A stretch of DNA of 64,000 bases, from the NCBI RefSeq assembly GCF_947495325.1, contig NZ_CANLYK010000001.1, forward strand, positions 1,364,001 through 1,428,000, in the 5' to 3' direction. How positions within the stretch are numbered: position 1 is the first letter of the stretch; each line of letters begins with the position of its first letter. Made by a program: the position numbers and the translations under genes. This DNA comes from an uncultured Allomuricauda sp. (lineage in GTDB: Bacteria > Bacteroidota > Bacteroidia > Flavobacteriales > Flavobacteriaceae). Below, piece by piece: positions 1 through 8,267 of the stretch. The notes under the pieces were generated by a model. The model was not told where the DNA came from, did no database searches, and saw only the letters and a program-made list of their open reading frames with translations.

Positions 1-371
1 GATATTGTAATTGTAGGTTTTCTTTTTACATCTTCCCGTATATCTGGAATACTTAAACAACCCTCATTAAAATCCCATTCATTGCCGCTTTCTTCTTCAA
101 TTTTTGCATTGATAAAGACTTTCTTGAACCCGTTTAAAGCTTCTTGATCTTCTTTACTTAGTTCTTCATCATCAGAAAAAGGGGTGGTATCCACCAAAAA
201 CAAACGGATAGGAAGGCCTATCTGGGGCGCCGCCAAACCAACACCATGGGCATTGTACATGGTCTCCCACATATTGACGATCAATTCATCCAGTTTGGGA
301 TAATCTGTAGAAACATTTTTAGCTACTTTCCGCAAAACAGGTTCTCCGTAGGCAACAATGGGTAAAATCAT
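1..371 (-). CDS. def: Peptide deformylase, partial (C-terminus beyond window)
   Basis: Removes the N-formyl group from nascent proteins in the cytoplasm, using a bound metal ion. Read on the reverse strand from the ATG at 369-371, the protein starts MILPIVAYGEPVLRKVA. It shows motif 1 (GVGLAAPQ) and motif 2 (EGCLS, whose Cys is a metal ligand). Motif 3 (HExDH) would lie past base 1, so the gene is cut by the window edge and is not shown to be damaged. It starts 4 bases after the ruvX stop, so the two are probably one transcript, a pairing often seen in Bacteroidota. Confidence 0.95.
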   Translation of the reverse strand, partial: MILPIVAYGEPVLRKVAKNVSTDYPKLDELIVNMWETMYNAHGVGLAAPQIGLPIRLFLVDTTPFSDDEELSKEDQEALNGFKKVFINAKIEEESGNEWDFNEGCLSIPDIREDVKRKPTITI

Positions 372-375
372 AACT

Positions 376-786
376 TTAAACTCTATTTAGATATGCTTGC
401 AAAATTAGCGTGGCGCTTATTTCATCTACCAATGCCTTATTTTGTCTTTTTTTCTTTTTCATACCACTATCCAACATCGACTGAAATGCCATTTTGGAAG
501 TAAATCTTTCATCTTGGCGCTCTACTTGAACCGTTGGAAACTTAGTGGTCAGTTTTTTTAAGAAAGGTTGAATCAATTCTTCGGATTCCGATGGTGTATT
601 ATCCATTTGTTTGGGAAGCCCTACTACAAATTTTTCCACGGTTTCTTTTTCAAGATATTCCGAAAGAAAAGTCATCAAATCATTTGTCCCAACGGTAGTT
701 AACCCAGAAGCTATTAACTGAAGCTCATCAGTAACCGCTATTCCGGTTCTTACTTTTCCAAAATCCAATGCCAGAATTCTTGCCAA
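376..786 (-). CDS. ruvX: Putative Holliday junction resolvase RuvX/YqgF
   Basis: RNase H-fold nuclease of the YqgF/RuvX family, with proposed roles in pre-16S rRNA processing and Holliday junction resolution. At 136 residues it has normal family length. The first strand ALDFGKVRTGIAV carries the catalytic Asp and the GxxRTG signature. VVGLPKQMDNTPSE matches the GLP block, DERFTS gives the second acidic residue, and ALVDEISATLILQAYL is the C-terminal acidic helix. It begins the operon with def. A -7-like TAttTTTG (reverse strand, 801-808) lies about 15 bases upstream of the ATG. Confidence 0.93.
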   Translation of the reverse strand: MARILALDFGKVRTGIAVTDELQLIASGLTTVGTNDLMTFLSEYLEKETVEKFVVGLPKQMDNTPSESEELIQPFLKKLTTKFPTVQVERQDERFTSKMAFQSMLDSGMKKKKRQNKALVDEISATLILQAYLNRV

Positions 787-861
787 GTCTAAATTTTTGG
801 CAAAAATAAACCTAAAAATGTTATGCCATTAAAATATGGGGCAATATTCTAATTAGCCGAT

Positions 862-869
862 TATCTTTG
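862..869 (+). promoter_or_regulatory. Bacteroidota -7 box upstream of dapD
   Basis: TATCTTTG matches TAnnTTTG and ends 17 bases before the dapD ATG. No convincing TTTG -33 element is seen at the usual spacing, so only the -7 element is supported. Confidence 0.45.
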
Positions 870-886
870 TCAAAATTTCAAAAAAA

Positions 887-1702
887 ATGACACAGCTTAA
901 AGCACTTATAGAAAAGGCTTGGGATAATAGAGAATTGTTAAAAGAAGAGGAAACCCAAAATGCAATCAGGGAAGTAATCAACTTGATAGATTTAGGAAAG
1001 TTAAGATGTGCAGAGCCTACGGAAGGTGGATGGCAAATTAATGAATGGGTCAAAAAAGGTGTAGTACTTTATTTTCCAATTCAGAAGATGGAAGTGTTGG
1101 AAGCTGGTATTTTTGAATATCATGATAAAATTCCATTAAAAAGAGGGTATAAGGAAAAGGGAGTTCGTGTGGTTCCCCATGCAGTGGCTAGACATGGAGC
1201 CTATATTTCCAAAGGAACCATTTTAATGCCCAGTTATGTAAATATCGGTGCTTATGTGGATGAAGGAACTATGGTGGATACATGGGCTACCGTGGGTAGT
1301 TGTGCACAAATAGGAAAAAATGTCCATCTAAGTGGTGGGGTTGGCATTGGTGGTGTTCTAGAACCGTTGCAGGCGGCTCCTGTAATTATTGAGGATAATG
1401 CCTTTATTGGTTCTAGATGTATTGTTGTAGAAGGTGTGCGTGTTGAAAAAGAGGCAGTTTTGGGAGCAAATGTAGTTTTAACCGCTTCTACCAAGATTAT
1501 TGATGTAACCGGGAATGAACCTGTTGAGTTAAAAGGAAGAGTTCCTGCGAGATCAGTAGTTATTCCAGGCAGTTATACCAAAAAATTTGCGGCTGGAGAA
1601 TTTCAAGTACCTTGTGCTTTAATAATTGGAAAAAGAAAAGAAAGTACCGACAAGAAAACCTCACTAAACAATGCCCTTAGGGAACATGATGTTGCAGTTT
1701 AA
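887..1702 (+). CDS. dapD: 2,3,4,5-tetrahydropyridine-2,6-dicarboxylate N-succinyltransferase
   Basis: Succinylates tetrahydrodipicolinate in the succinylase branch of lysine/meso-diaminopimelate synthesis, feeding peptidoglycan and lysine. The 271 residues comprise an N-terminal helical domain (about 1-100) and a left-handed beta-helix of hexapeptide repeats (about 105-240, for example GAYISKGTILMPSYVNIGAY and IGGVLEPLQAAPVIIEDN), the typical DapD organisation. A -7 box (862-869) sits just upstream. lysA, the last enzyme of the same pathway, is 23 kb away, so the pathway is not clustered here. Confidence 0.96.
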   Translation: MTQLKALIEKAWDNRELLKEEETQNAIREVINLIDLGKLRCAEPTEGGWQINEWVKKGVVLYFPIQKMEVLEAGIFEYHDKIPLKRGYKEKGVRVVPHAVARHGAYISKGTILMPSYVNIGAYVDEGTMVDTWATVGSCAQIGKNVHLSGGVGIGGVLEPLQAAPVIIEDNAFIGSRCIVVEGVRVEKEAVLGANVVLTASTKIIDVTGNEPVELKGRVPARSVVIPGSYTKKFAAGEFQVPCALIIGKRKESTDKKTSLNNALREHDVAV

Positions 1703-1711
1703 TTAACTCTT

Positions 1712-2788
1712 GTGAAGAAATTTTTGGTGATTCAACAAAAGATGATCGGGGATGTACTGACCAGTACAATCCTTTGTGAACATCTTAAAATTCATTTTCC
1801 TGAATCACGGGTGCATTTTGTAATCAATGAAAACACCCAAGCCGTTGTAAAGGGCAACCCTCATATTGACAAAGTGGTCCTTTTTAAGGATCGATATAAG
1901 AAAAGTAAATTGGACTTCTATGGATTTCTTAAATCGATTAAAAAGGAAAACTATGATGTTGTCATTGACGTGTATTGCAAGTTGGAAAGTAATCTCATTA
2001 GCTATTTTTCCAAGGCAGCAATTAAGATTTCCTATAAAAAGTGGTATTCAAAATTTATTTACACCCATTTATTTACGTATTCAAACAACCCAGACACAAA
2101 ATTGGGTTACGCTATTGAAAATAGACTTTTGTTGTTATCTCCGATAATCCCAGAATTAGATAAAAAAGATTTAGCTCCGAAAATCTATCTTTCTGATTCG
2201 GAAATAACGCAAGCTGAAAAATTACTCAATCAAAATAAAGTCGATACTACGAAACCTGTTCTAATGGTTGGGGTTATGGGCAGTGATTCAAGCAAAAGTT
2301 ATCCTCTGGAATATCTGAGTCAAGTAATTGATTTCATTTCGCAAGATTTTGATGTCACATTTTTATTCAACTATATACCCAGTCAAAAAGATAAGGTAGA
2401 AGAAATGATTGCGCTGTGTTCCCAAAAGTCTAGAGATGCTATAAGGGAAGATATCTTTTGTCCCTCTTTGCGTTCTTTTTTAGGCTTATTAGGGCAATGC
2501 GATGGTTATGTTGGAAATGAAGGAGGGGCCAGTAACATGTCCAAGGCACTTGGAATTCCCAATTTCTCCATTTTTTCTCCTTGGATATCAAAAAAAGCTT
2601 GGCTTACCTTCAATGATGATAAGTCCAACCAAGCTGTGCATTTATCTGATTTTAATCCTGAGATTTTAGCTATTCCAAAAAAGGAACGAAAAGAAAATGC
2701 TTTGGAATTCTATAAGTCCCTCAAGCTAGAGCTTTTTGAGGAACAATTAAGAAGTTTCGTTGAAGGTGAGATTTTCGCAAACAAGTAA
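1712..2788 (+). CDS. Glycosyltransferase family 9 (heptosyltransferase-like)
   Basis: Probably transfers a sugar to LPS core or another surface glycan at the inner face of the cytoplasmic membrane. MKKFLVIQQKMIGDVLTSTI is the GT9 opening (hI...iGDvl.t), and LGQCDGYVGNEGGASNMSKA is the C-terminal nucleotide-sugar-binding block seen in heptosyltransferases. Length is 358 residues, normal for GT9. The start is GTG at 1712, nine bases after dapD. The 3' end overlaps the convergent methyltransferase gene by 42 bp. The exact donor and acceptor cannot be told. Confidence 0.85.
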   Translation: MKKFLVIQQKMIGDVLTSTILCEHLKIHFPESRVHFVINENTQAVVKGNPHIDKVVLFKDRYKKSKLDFYGFLKSIKKENYDVVIDVYCKLESNLISYFSKAAIKISYKKWYSKFIYTHLFTYSNNPDTKLGYAIENRLLLLSPIIPELDKKDLAPKIYLSDSEITQAEKLLNQNKVDTTKPVLMVGVMGSDSSKSYPLEYLSQVIDFISQDFDVTFLFNYIPSQKDKVEEMIALCSQKSRDAIREDIFCPSLRSFLGLLGQCDGYVGNEGGASNMSKALGIPNFSIFSPWISKKAWLTFNDDKSNQAVHLSDFNPEILAIPKKERKENALEFYKSLKLELFEEQLRSFVEGEIFANK

Positions 2789-3445
2789 CACCTGATAAGA
2801 TTCGATCAGTATTTTCCACCCCCGCTCTAACATATATGCAATAACCAACTTCCCCTTACCTCCATTAGGCAGATCGCAATCGTCTATAAGAACAATTGCA
2901 GTATCATGTAATTGTCCTTCTATTCTTTTGAACTCTTCCAAATGGTGCTTTTGACTTTTTTTCTGAACTTCTACATCGCTGCTATAATCGTAGCTATCCA
3001 GATATAATAAATCTACTTTCTCATTAAAGTTTTCAAGAAATACAAGAGAATCTGATTGATGTATGTGTACAAATTTTTCTAATCCTTGTCGGTCGACTTC
3101 TTCCTGTGCATTTTTTACAGATTCCTCACTAATGTCAACGGAATGCATGAAAGCCCCATTCTCTTTGGCCCATTTGCCAAAAACTATAGTGGCCGCACCA
3201 TTACTTTTAGCTCCCCTAAGTCCCTCTCGTGAAGTTCCAGTCTCAACAATAATCTTTGCTCCAAACCTTTTCATCAACTCCATTGTTTTAAGAAAAGTGT
3301 CCCGTCTTTTTCTAAAATCATGTTTGAAGGGCATAAATGGATATAGGGATTTGTGCTTTATGAACTTTCCAATAAAAAAACCTACAATACCAATAAGGAG
3401 GGTAATTCCGATAATTTTCATGTATGGGGTTATGATTTTTTTCAA
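2747..3445 (-). CDS. Membrane-anchored class I SAM-dependent methyltransferase
   Basis: A hydrophobic segment (about residues 10-27, IGITLLIGIVGFFIGKF) should anchor the protein, followed by a Rossmann methyltransferase core: IIVETGTSREG (motif I), FMHSVDIS (motif II acidic) and VDLLYLDSYDY. The order resembles the Methyltransf_24/FkbM-like group acting on surface polysaccharide or small molecules. It converges on and overlaps the GT9 gene, and lies within the glycosyltransferase cluster, which suggests glycan methylation. ATG at 3445 was used; a second ATG nine codons later would keep the anchor. Substrate unknown. Confidence 0.7.
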   Translation of the reverse strand: MKKIITPYMKIIGITLLIGIVGFFIGKFIKHKSLYPFMPFKHDFRKRRDTFLKTMELMKRFGAKIIVETGTSREGLRGAKSNGAATIVFGKWAKENGAFMHSVDISEESVKNAQEEVDRQGLEKFVHIHQSDSLVFLENFNEKVDLLYLDSYDYSSDVEVQKKSQKHHLEEFKRIEGQLHDTAIVLIDDCDLPNGGKGKLVIAYMLERGWKILIESYQVLLVCENLTFNETS

Positions 3446-3630
3446 ATATAAAGCAACCTTTTATCTTTTCGCTATCTGAGAAGTACGAAACAACCTAAAT
3501 TCTGAAAACCGAAAGGGAAAATCTGAAAAGTTGACAAATCTTCTTTTGTAGGAAAATTTGACCTCCAAAACAATTTTCTCCTCGCTTTTTTGTTATAGTT
3601 TTATAGTTACAAACTCGCATACCAATAAAT

Positions 3631-4434
3631 ATGTCTGAATTGCACACCCCAAGGCAAAAAATATCGGCATTGATTATAACCTACAATGAAATGGGTTATA
3701 TTGAAAAATGTATTGACTCAGTTTCATTTGCAGATGAAATAATTGTAGTTGATTCCTTCAGTACTGATGGCACTTACGAATATTTGCAAAAGCGGGACAA
3801 GGTCAATGTAATTCAAAACCCCTTTGAGAACTTTACCGCCCAGAAATCATTTGCTCTTAGACAAGCTTCCAATGATTGGATACTTTTTTTGGATGCAGAT
3901 GAGGTTGTAAACACCAAACTTCAGGAGGAAATCGTGGAAACAGTAAACAATCCTAAGGCATGCGAAGCTTACTGGTTTTACCGCAAGTTTATGTTTCAAA
4001 ATACACAGCTAAATTTTAGTGGTTGGCAGACAGATAAAAACCATAGGTTGTTTCGAAAAAGTAAGGCTAGATTTACGGACAAAAAAATTGTACATGAAAC
4101 TTTGGAAGTTGATGGGAATTCTTGTATCCTAAAAGAAAAACTTACGCATTATTGTTATAAAAATTACGAAGATTATAAAGGAAAAATGCTCCATTATGGA
4201 AGGTTAAAAGCAAAAGAAGCTTTTTATAAGGAGAAACATTTCAACTATCTCTTTATGATTGTAAAACCTTTTTGGAAATTTTTCAATCACTATGTACTAA
4301 GATTAGGGTTCTTAGATGGTAAAAAAGGAATTATTATCTGCTATCTAAACGCCTTAGGGGTTTTGGAAAGATACCGCGAGCTGAAACGACTTGAAAAGAA
4401 AAATCAGCTTACGTATTACTTGGTTATGCCATAG
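3631..4434 (+). CDS. Glycosyltransferase family 2, WaaE/KdtX-like
   Basis: GT-A inverting transferase. ISALIITYNEMGYIEKCIDS begins the fold, ADEIIVVDSFSTDGT is the nucleotide-binding strand, and DWILFLDADEVV gives the DxD metal site. The downstream VHETLEVDG/LTHYCYKNYEDY region is typical of the LPS-core beta-1,4-glucosyltransferase group (WaaE/KdtX). Length 267 residues, usual for the group. Its 3' end overlaps the convergent GT2 gene by 19 bp. Likely builds LPS inner core or an exported glycan. Confidence 0.83.
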   Translation: MSELHTPRQKISALIITYNEMGYIEKCIDSVSFADEIIVVDSFSTDGTYEYLQKRDKVNVIQNPFENFTAQKSFALRQASNDWILFLDADEVVNTKLQEEIVETVNNPKACEAYWFYRKFMFQNTQLNFSGWQTDKNHRLFRKSKARFTDKKIVHETLEVDGNSCILKEKLTHYCYKNYEDYKGKMLHYGRLKAKEAFYKEKHFNYLFMIVKPFWKFFNHYVLRLGFLDGKKGIIICYLNALGVLERYRELKRLEKKNQLTYYLVMP

Positions 4435-5249
4435 TAGCTCCACACTGACCTGGTTTTTTTTGTATCCTTTCGTATTGCCAAATTTTTAGAGATGGACTCT
4501 GGTGTTTTATACCCCCTTTTATGATCTAAATGTACGCAAACAGCACTATATCTTAATTGTTTGGACTTAAGTCCAAAGTTAAACAAACGCTCTCCCAATT
4601 CACGATCTTGACCTCCGTATTGCATTCGCTCATCAAAACCATTCACATTTACAATATCACGTTTCCAACCTGAAGAGTTGTGCCCATTCCAACTGGCATT
4701 GGTTGGGGTAAATGCATTTAAAAACTTTGAGATAATACCACTGGCCGTAAGCTTATTGTTTTTAAAAGTTTTTGGAATTCCTTTTTCTTTTAACCAATTA
4801 ATATTGAAACAATTTTGTTCTTCGATATCCTCTTTGGTTATCATTTGGGAAATATTCATAGGAAGCATGTAATACCCACCAGAAATAAAATATCCTTCTT
4901 CTTTATTGATATAATGTACTTCTACGAAATCTTCACGTGGAATACAATCTCCATCCGTCATTATAATATAGTCAGCTCTGCAGGCTTCCACAGCCTTATT
5001 CAATATCCTTGACTTCTGAAAACCATCATCCTCCTGCCAAACATGGATTATCTTATAAAAAACCTCTTTAGAAATAGTCTCTAGTAGTTCTTTGGTCTTG
5101 GGACCCGAACCATCATCTGCAACTACTACCTCAAAATCCTTGAAAATCTGATAGTTAAAGCCCCAAAGCACTTTTTTAAGCCATTCTTCAGAGTTGTACG
5201 TGCTTACAATTACTGAAATCTTCGGTTGCTCAACCTGTGATGCTTTCAT
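4416..5249 (-). CDS. Glycosyltransferase family 2 with galactosyltransferase-type C-terminus
   Basis: Residues 10-100 are a GT2 catalytic domain: ISVIVSTYNSEEWL, FEVVVADDGSG and YIIMTDGDCIPR (DGD metal site). Residues about 185-245 (SSGWKRDIVNVNGFDERM, GGQDRELGERL) match the Glyco_transf_7C domain, which adds acceptor-binding residues in beta-1,4-galactosyltransferases and chondroitin-type polymerases. 277 residues. Convergent with the WaaE-like gene and on the opposite strand to most of the cluster, so it must have its own promoter. Sugar specificity unknown. Confidence 0.83.
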   Translation of the reverse strand: MKASQVEQPKISVIVSTYNSEEWLKKVLWGFNYQIFKDFEVVVADDGSGPKTKELLETISKEVFYKIIHVWQEDDGFQKSRILNKAVEACRADYIIMTDGDCIPREDFVEVHYINKEEGYFISGGYYMLPMNISQMITKEDIEEQNCFNINWLKEKGIPKTFKNNKLTASGIISKFLNAFTPTNASWNGHNSSGWKRDIVNVNGFDERMQYGGQDRELGERLFNFGLKSKQLRYSAVCVHLDHKRGYKTPESISKNLAIRKDTKKTRSVWSYYGITK

Positions 5250-5489
5250 AAAGGCAAAAATATAAAAGTCTCAAGGTTTATCTCTAATGTTGACTGGTTT
5301 TTGACTCCCATTGTCAGAAAGACCAGATTTTTTCTAATTAAACACAATAGACCCAAGTCTTTACTAGCAAAGTATAATAACTTATTTAGTAAGCTTAAAA
5401 AAACCAAAAGTATAAGATCAAAAGGAGGTACTATCAACTAGGTTCCAAAGAAAAAGAGCAATCACCCGTTCTTGTGTTTTTAAACCAGA

Positions 5490-6425
5490 ATGGCTGTTAA
5501 AATTATTGACATATCAATTATTACTATAAACTACAACTCATCTGAGTATACTACCCGATGCATTGAGAGCATACTACAGAATACCAATAAAACATTAAAC
5601 TATGAAGTTTTAGTGGTTGATAATGCTTCAGAGCTTAAAGACCTTCAAACTCTCGAACAGGGTATCAAAAGTTTAAATAATTCAAGAGTAAAACTATTGA
5701 AAAGTAGAATTAATACAGGTTTTGGAGGGGGCAACATGTTTGGAGTACAGCATGCCCAGGGCAGATATTATGTCTTTTTGAACAATGATACATTATTGAT
5801 TGATAACCCAATTTGCAGATGTTATGAATTTATGGAACGTATGACCAACGTGGCCATTTGCGGTCCACAGATTTATGACGAAAACCATAAAACTACTATT
5901 AGTTTTGATTACTTTACATCATTCACTAGGGAAGTCTTTGGTCGCGAATTAGTTGCACTTTTATGGAAAAAACCGAAAAGAAGATTTGATTACAAAGAAC
6001 CCATTGAGATAGATTACGTAAATGGAAGTTTTATGTTCACAAGAGCGGAAGATTTCAATAGTGTTGGCGGATTTGACACCAATATTTTTCTATATTTTGA
6101 AGAAAGTGATCTTTGTCACAGGTTAAAAAAAATCGGAAAGCCAACCTATTTCCTGCCCTCAGCTTCTTACCTACATTTTCAAGATAGGAGTGTTAGGAAA
6201 AATACGACCTCTATTGCTAAAAAAATAGAATTAAAAACCTCAATGTTTTATGTTATTCGTAAAAACTATGGTTACTTCCATTATCAGGTGCTCCGCATGG
6301 TTTTTATATTTAGGTATGGTTGTACTTCATTGGTAAAACCAAAATACTTTGCTTTATTTAAGCATATTTTAATTGGTTTGCCCATTGGAAAATCCCTAAA
6401 GCACCAACAAGCAATTAAAAATTGA
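5490..6425 (+). CDS. Glycosyltransferase family 2 (rhamnosyltransferase-like)
   Basis: ISIITINYNSSEYTTRCIES opens a GT2 fold. YEVLVVDNAS is the nucleotide-binding strand, NTGFGGGNMFGV is the G-rich loop common in RfbF/rhamnosyltransferase-like GT2 proteins, and YYVFLNNDTLL carries the DxD-equivalent NDT. VNGSFMFTRAEDFNSVGGFD and FLYFEESDLCHRLKK are the conserved C-terminal motifs with the ED base region. 311 residues, normal for the group. It is preceded by about 240 bases without a credible gene and followed by about 200 more. Likely O-antigen or capsule assembly. Confidence 0.85.
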   Translation: MAVKIIDISIITINYNSSEYTTRCIESILQNTNKTLNYEVLVVDNASELKDLQTLEQGIKSLNNSRVKLLKSRINTGFGGGNMFGVQHAQGRYYVFLNNDTLLIDNPICRCYEFMERMTNVAICGPQIYDENHKTTISFDYFTSFTREVFGRELVALLWKKPKRRFDYKEPIEIDYVNGSFMFTRAEDFNSVGGFDTNIFLYFEESDLCHRLKKIGKPTYFLPSASYLHFQDRSVRKNTTSIAKKIELKTSMFYVIRKNYGYFHYQVLRMVFIFRYGCTSLVKPKYFALFKHILIGLPIGKSLKHQQAIKN

Positions 6426-6623
6426 AAACACCATATCTTTTGTTTAAGGTTTTAGTTGTGTAGTGCCAATTTACTACTGTTTTTGTATTATTGACTAACC
6501 TCATTAACAGGCATAAGTTGTTATAGATGTCCTTTTCTTCTAAATTCATCTGGGCAAAAATAACAGAGTCTACAATTTAAAAGATAACTTTGTAAACAGG
6601 GTAATTTCTTTCCTATATACTTT

Positions 6624-7697
6624 ATGAAAAATGCCGTTCTTATTGAATTAAACTCTTATCATGACGAGTGTCTTTATTCCCAAATCAGATTTCTAAAAGA
6701 TTCCAACTACACGGTAATGCTAATAATAAATGCCCAAATTTTTGAAAGAGCAGAAGAATATTTACATCTTGCCAAACATGTTATAATTTACGATCACAGG
6801 TCAGTAAAAAATTTCTTAAACAAAATCGTCTGGACCCTAAAACAATATTTGTATATAAAAAAGAATGGGGCAGATATTGTAATTTTTAATACCGCAAGTT
6901 CAAGACTAGAGGTAATTCTTTTGAGCACCCTACTAAAGCGAAAAGTCAAACTCTTTGGTATTCTTCATAATCTTAAAAAGGTCAATCATAGTTTGTCCCA
7001 AAAATTGATCAATAAAGCAATTAAAAAATATTTTGTCCTCAATGATTTTTTAGAAAATTCGGTATTGATAGAAGATAAATCCATTGAACTACAAAGTTTT
7101 TATCCTATTTTCTTTCCAAAATACAATACAGTTAGCCTCCTAAAGCCAAGAGATGAAATTTGGATTAGCATCCCCGGAAAACTGGATTTTAATAGAAGGG
7201 ATTATGATTTAATAGTGGAAGCGCTTGTTATGATGAATTCGAGGGAAAATCTAAAATTCGTGATTTTAGGAAATACCAACTCGGAAAATTTACGGAATAG
7301 TGTTTTTTTAAAGCAACTAAAAGTTAACAACATTCATGAGAATTTTATATTGTTCGATTACTTTATAGAAAATTCCCTCTTCCATGAATATATTGCCAAA
7401 TCGGACTATATTTTGCTCCCATTAAAATCAGTTGGTGACAATTATTCAAAATATAAAATAATGGGAAATTATAATTTGGCTTTTGCGCATAAAAAAAGTT
7501 TGATATGCCCCAAAGGCCTTGAACACATAGATGATATTCATGAACATTCAACCTTTTATGAAGATGGAATCGAATTATCTAAAATTCTGAAAAATATTCT
7601 TGATGATAGAGAAATTTATAAAACAAAATACGATTCTATAAAATGGGAGTTCAAGGAACAACAAAATAAATACATTGGATTTATAGAAAGTAAATAG
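6624..7697 (+). CDS. Putative GT-B-fold glycosyltransferase
   Basis: No diagnostic family motif is obvious, but the shape is that of a two-domain GT-B transferase. The N-terminal half contains LFGILHNLKK. After a linker comes IWISIPGKLDFNRRDYDLI, then LKFVILGNTN, LFDYFIENSLFHEYIAKSDY and ILLPLKSVGDNYSKYKIMG, which follow the order of a GT4-like C-terminal domain (strand, Glc-binding loop, acidic/K-rich motif). It is AT-rich and Lys-rich compared with tsaC after it, as often seen for horizontally variable glycan genes. tsaC starts 8 bases downstream. Confidence 0.6.
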   Translation: MKNAVLIELNSYHDECLYSQIRFLKDSNYTVMLIINAQIFERAEEYLHLAKHVIIYDHRSVKNFLNKIVWTLKQYLYIKKNGADIVIFNTASSRLEVILLSTLLKRKVKLFGILHNLKKVNHSLSQKLINKAIKKYFVLNDFLENSVLIEDKSIELQSFYPIFFPKYNTVSLLKPRDEIWISIPGKLDFNRRDYDLIVEALVMMNSRENLKFVILGNTNSENLRNSVFLKQLKVNNIHENFILFDYFIENSLFHEYIAKSDYILLPLKSVGDNYSKYKIMGNYNLAFAHKKSLICPKGLEHIDDIHEHSTFYEDGIELSKILKNILDDREIYKTKYDSIKWEFKEQQNKYIGFIESK

Positions 7698-7705
7698 CGT
7701 CTAGA

Positions 7706-8266
7706 ATGATTGAAGAAATCAATAACTGCATAGAAAAGCTAAAAAAAGGCAATCTAATCTTATACCCAACGGATACCGTATGGGGAATAGGTTGCGATGC
7801 AACCAACCCAGATGCGGTAAAAAAAGTCTATGCCCTAAAACGGAGAGAAGACACCAAAGCGCTCATTTGTCTTGTAGCAAACCAAGCCATGCTGGAAAGA
7901 CATGTGGAACAGGTGCCCGAGGTTGCCTATGATATCATGGATTTGGCACAAAAACCAACAACAATTGTTTTTGAACAACCTAAGGGCATTGCCAAAAACC
8001 TTATCGCAGAGGACAACACACTGGCCATTAGAGTGGCATCAGATAAGTTCTGCCAATATTTAATCAATAAATTTGGAAAACCCATTGTATCTACCTCTGC
8101 CAATATATCTGGAGAAACAACGCCAAAACAATTCAAAGAGATCAGTCAAGAAATTTTAAAAGGAGTGGACTATGTGGTAAATTTGCCAGAAGAGAACAAA
8201 AACCCTTCACCTTCATCCATTATAAAGCTTAGCAACGATGGACAGGTAAAGGTTATTAGGGAATAA
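7706..8266 (+). CDS. tsaC: L-threonylcarbamoyladenylate synthase (TsaC/YrdC type)
   Basis: Makes threonylcarbamoyl-AMP from threonine, bicarbonate and ATP for t6A37 modification of ANN-decoding tRNAs. The 186 residues cover only the YrdC domain: NLILYPTDTVWGIGCDATNP is the signature, followed by KRREDTKAL and PIVSTSANISGE (nucleotide and threonine site). The Sua5 C-terminal domain is absent, so it is the short TsaC form. One base separates it from cca, making a tRNA-maturation operon. Confidence 0.94.
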   Translation: MIEEINNCIEKLKKGNLILYPTDTVWGIGCDATNPDAVKKVYALKRREDTKALICLVANQAMLERHVEQVPEVAYDIMDLAQKPTTIVFEQPKGIAKNLIAEDNTLAIRVASDKFCQYLINKFGKPIVSTSANISGETTPKQFKEISQEILKGVDYVVNLPEENKNPSPSSIIKLSNDGQVKVIRE

Positions 8267-8267
8267 A

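Noticed and set aside
5246..5437. 63-codon reverse frame in the gap before a GT2 gene
   Set aside because: No similarity or initiation context; overlaps the neighbouring start by four bases, which is not enough support alone.
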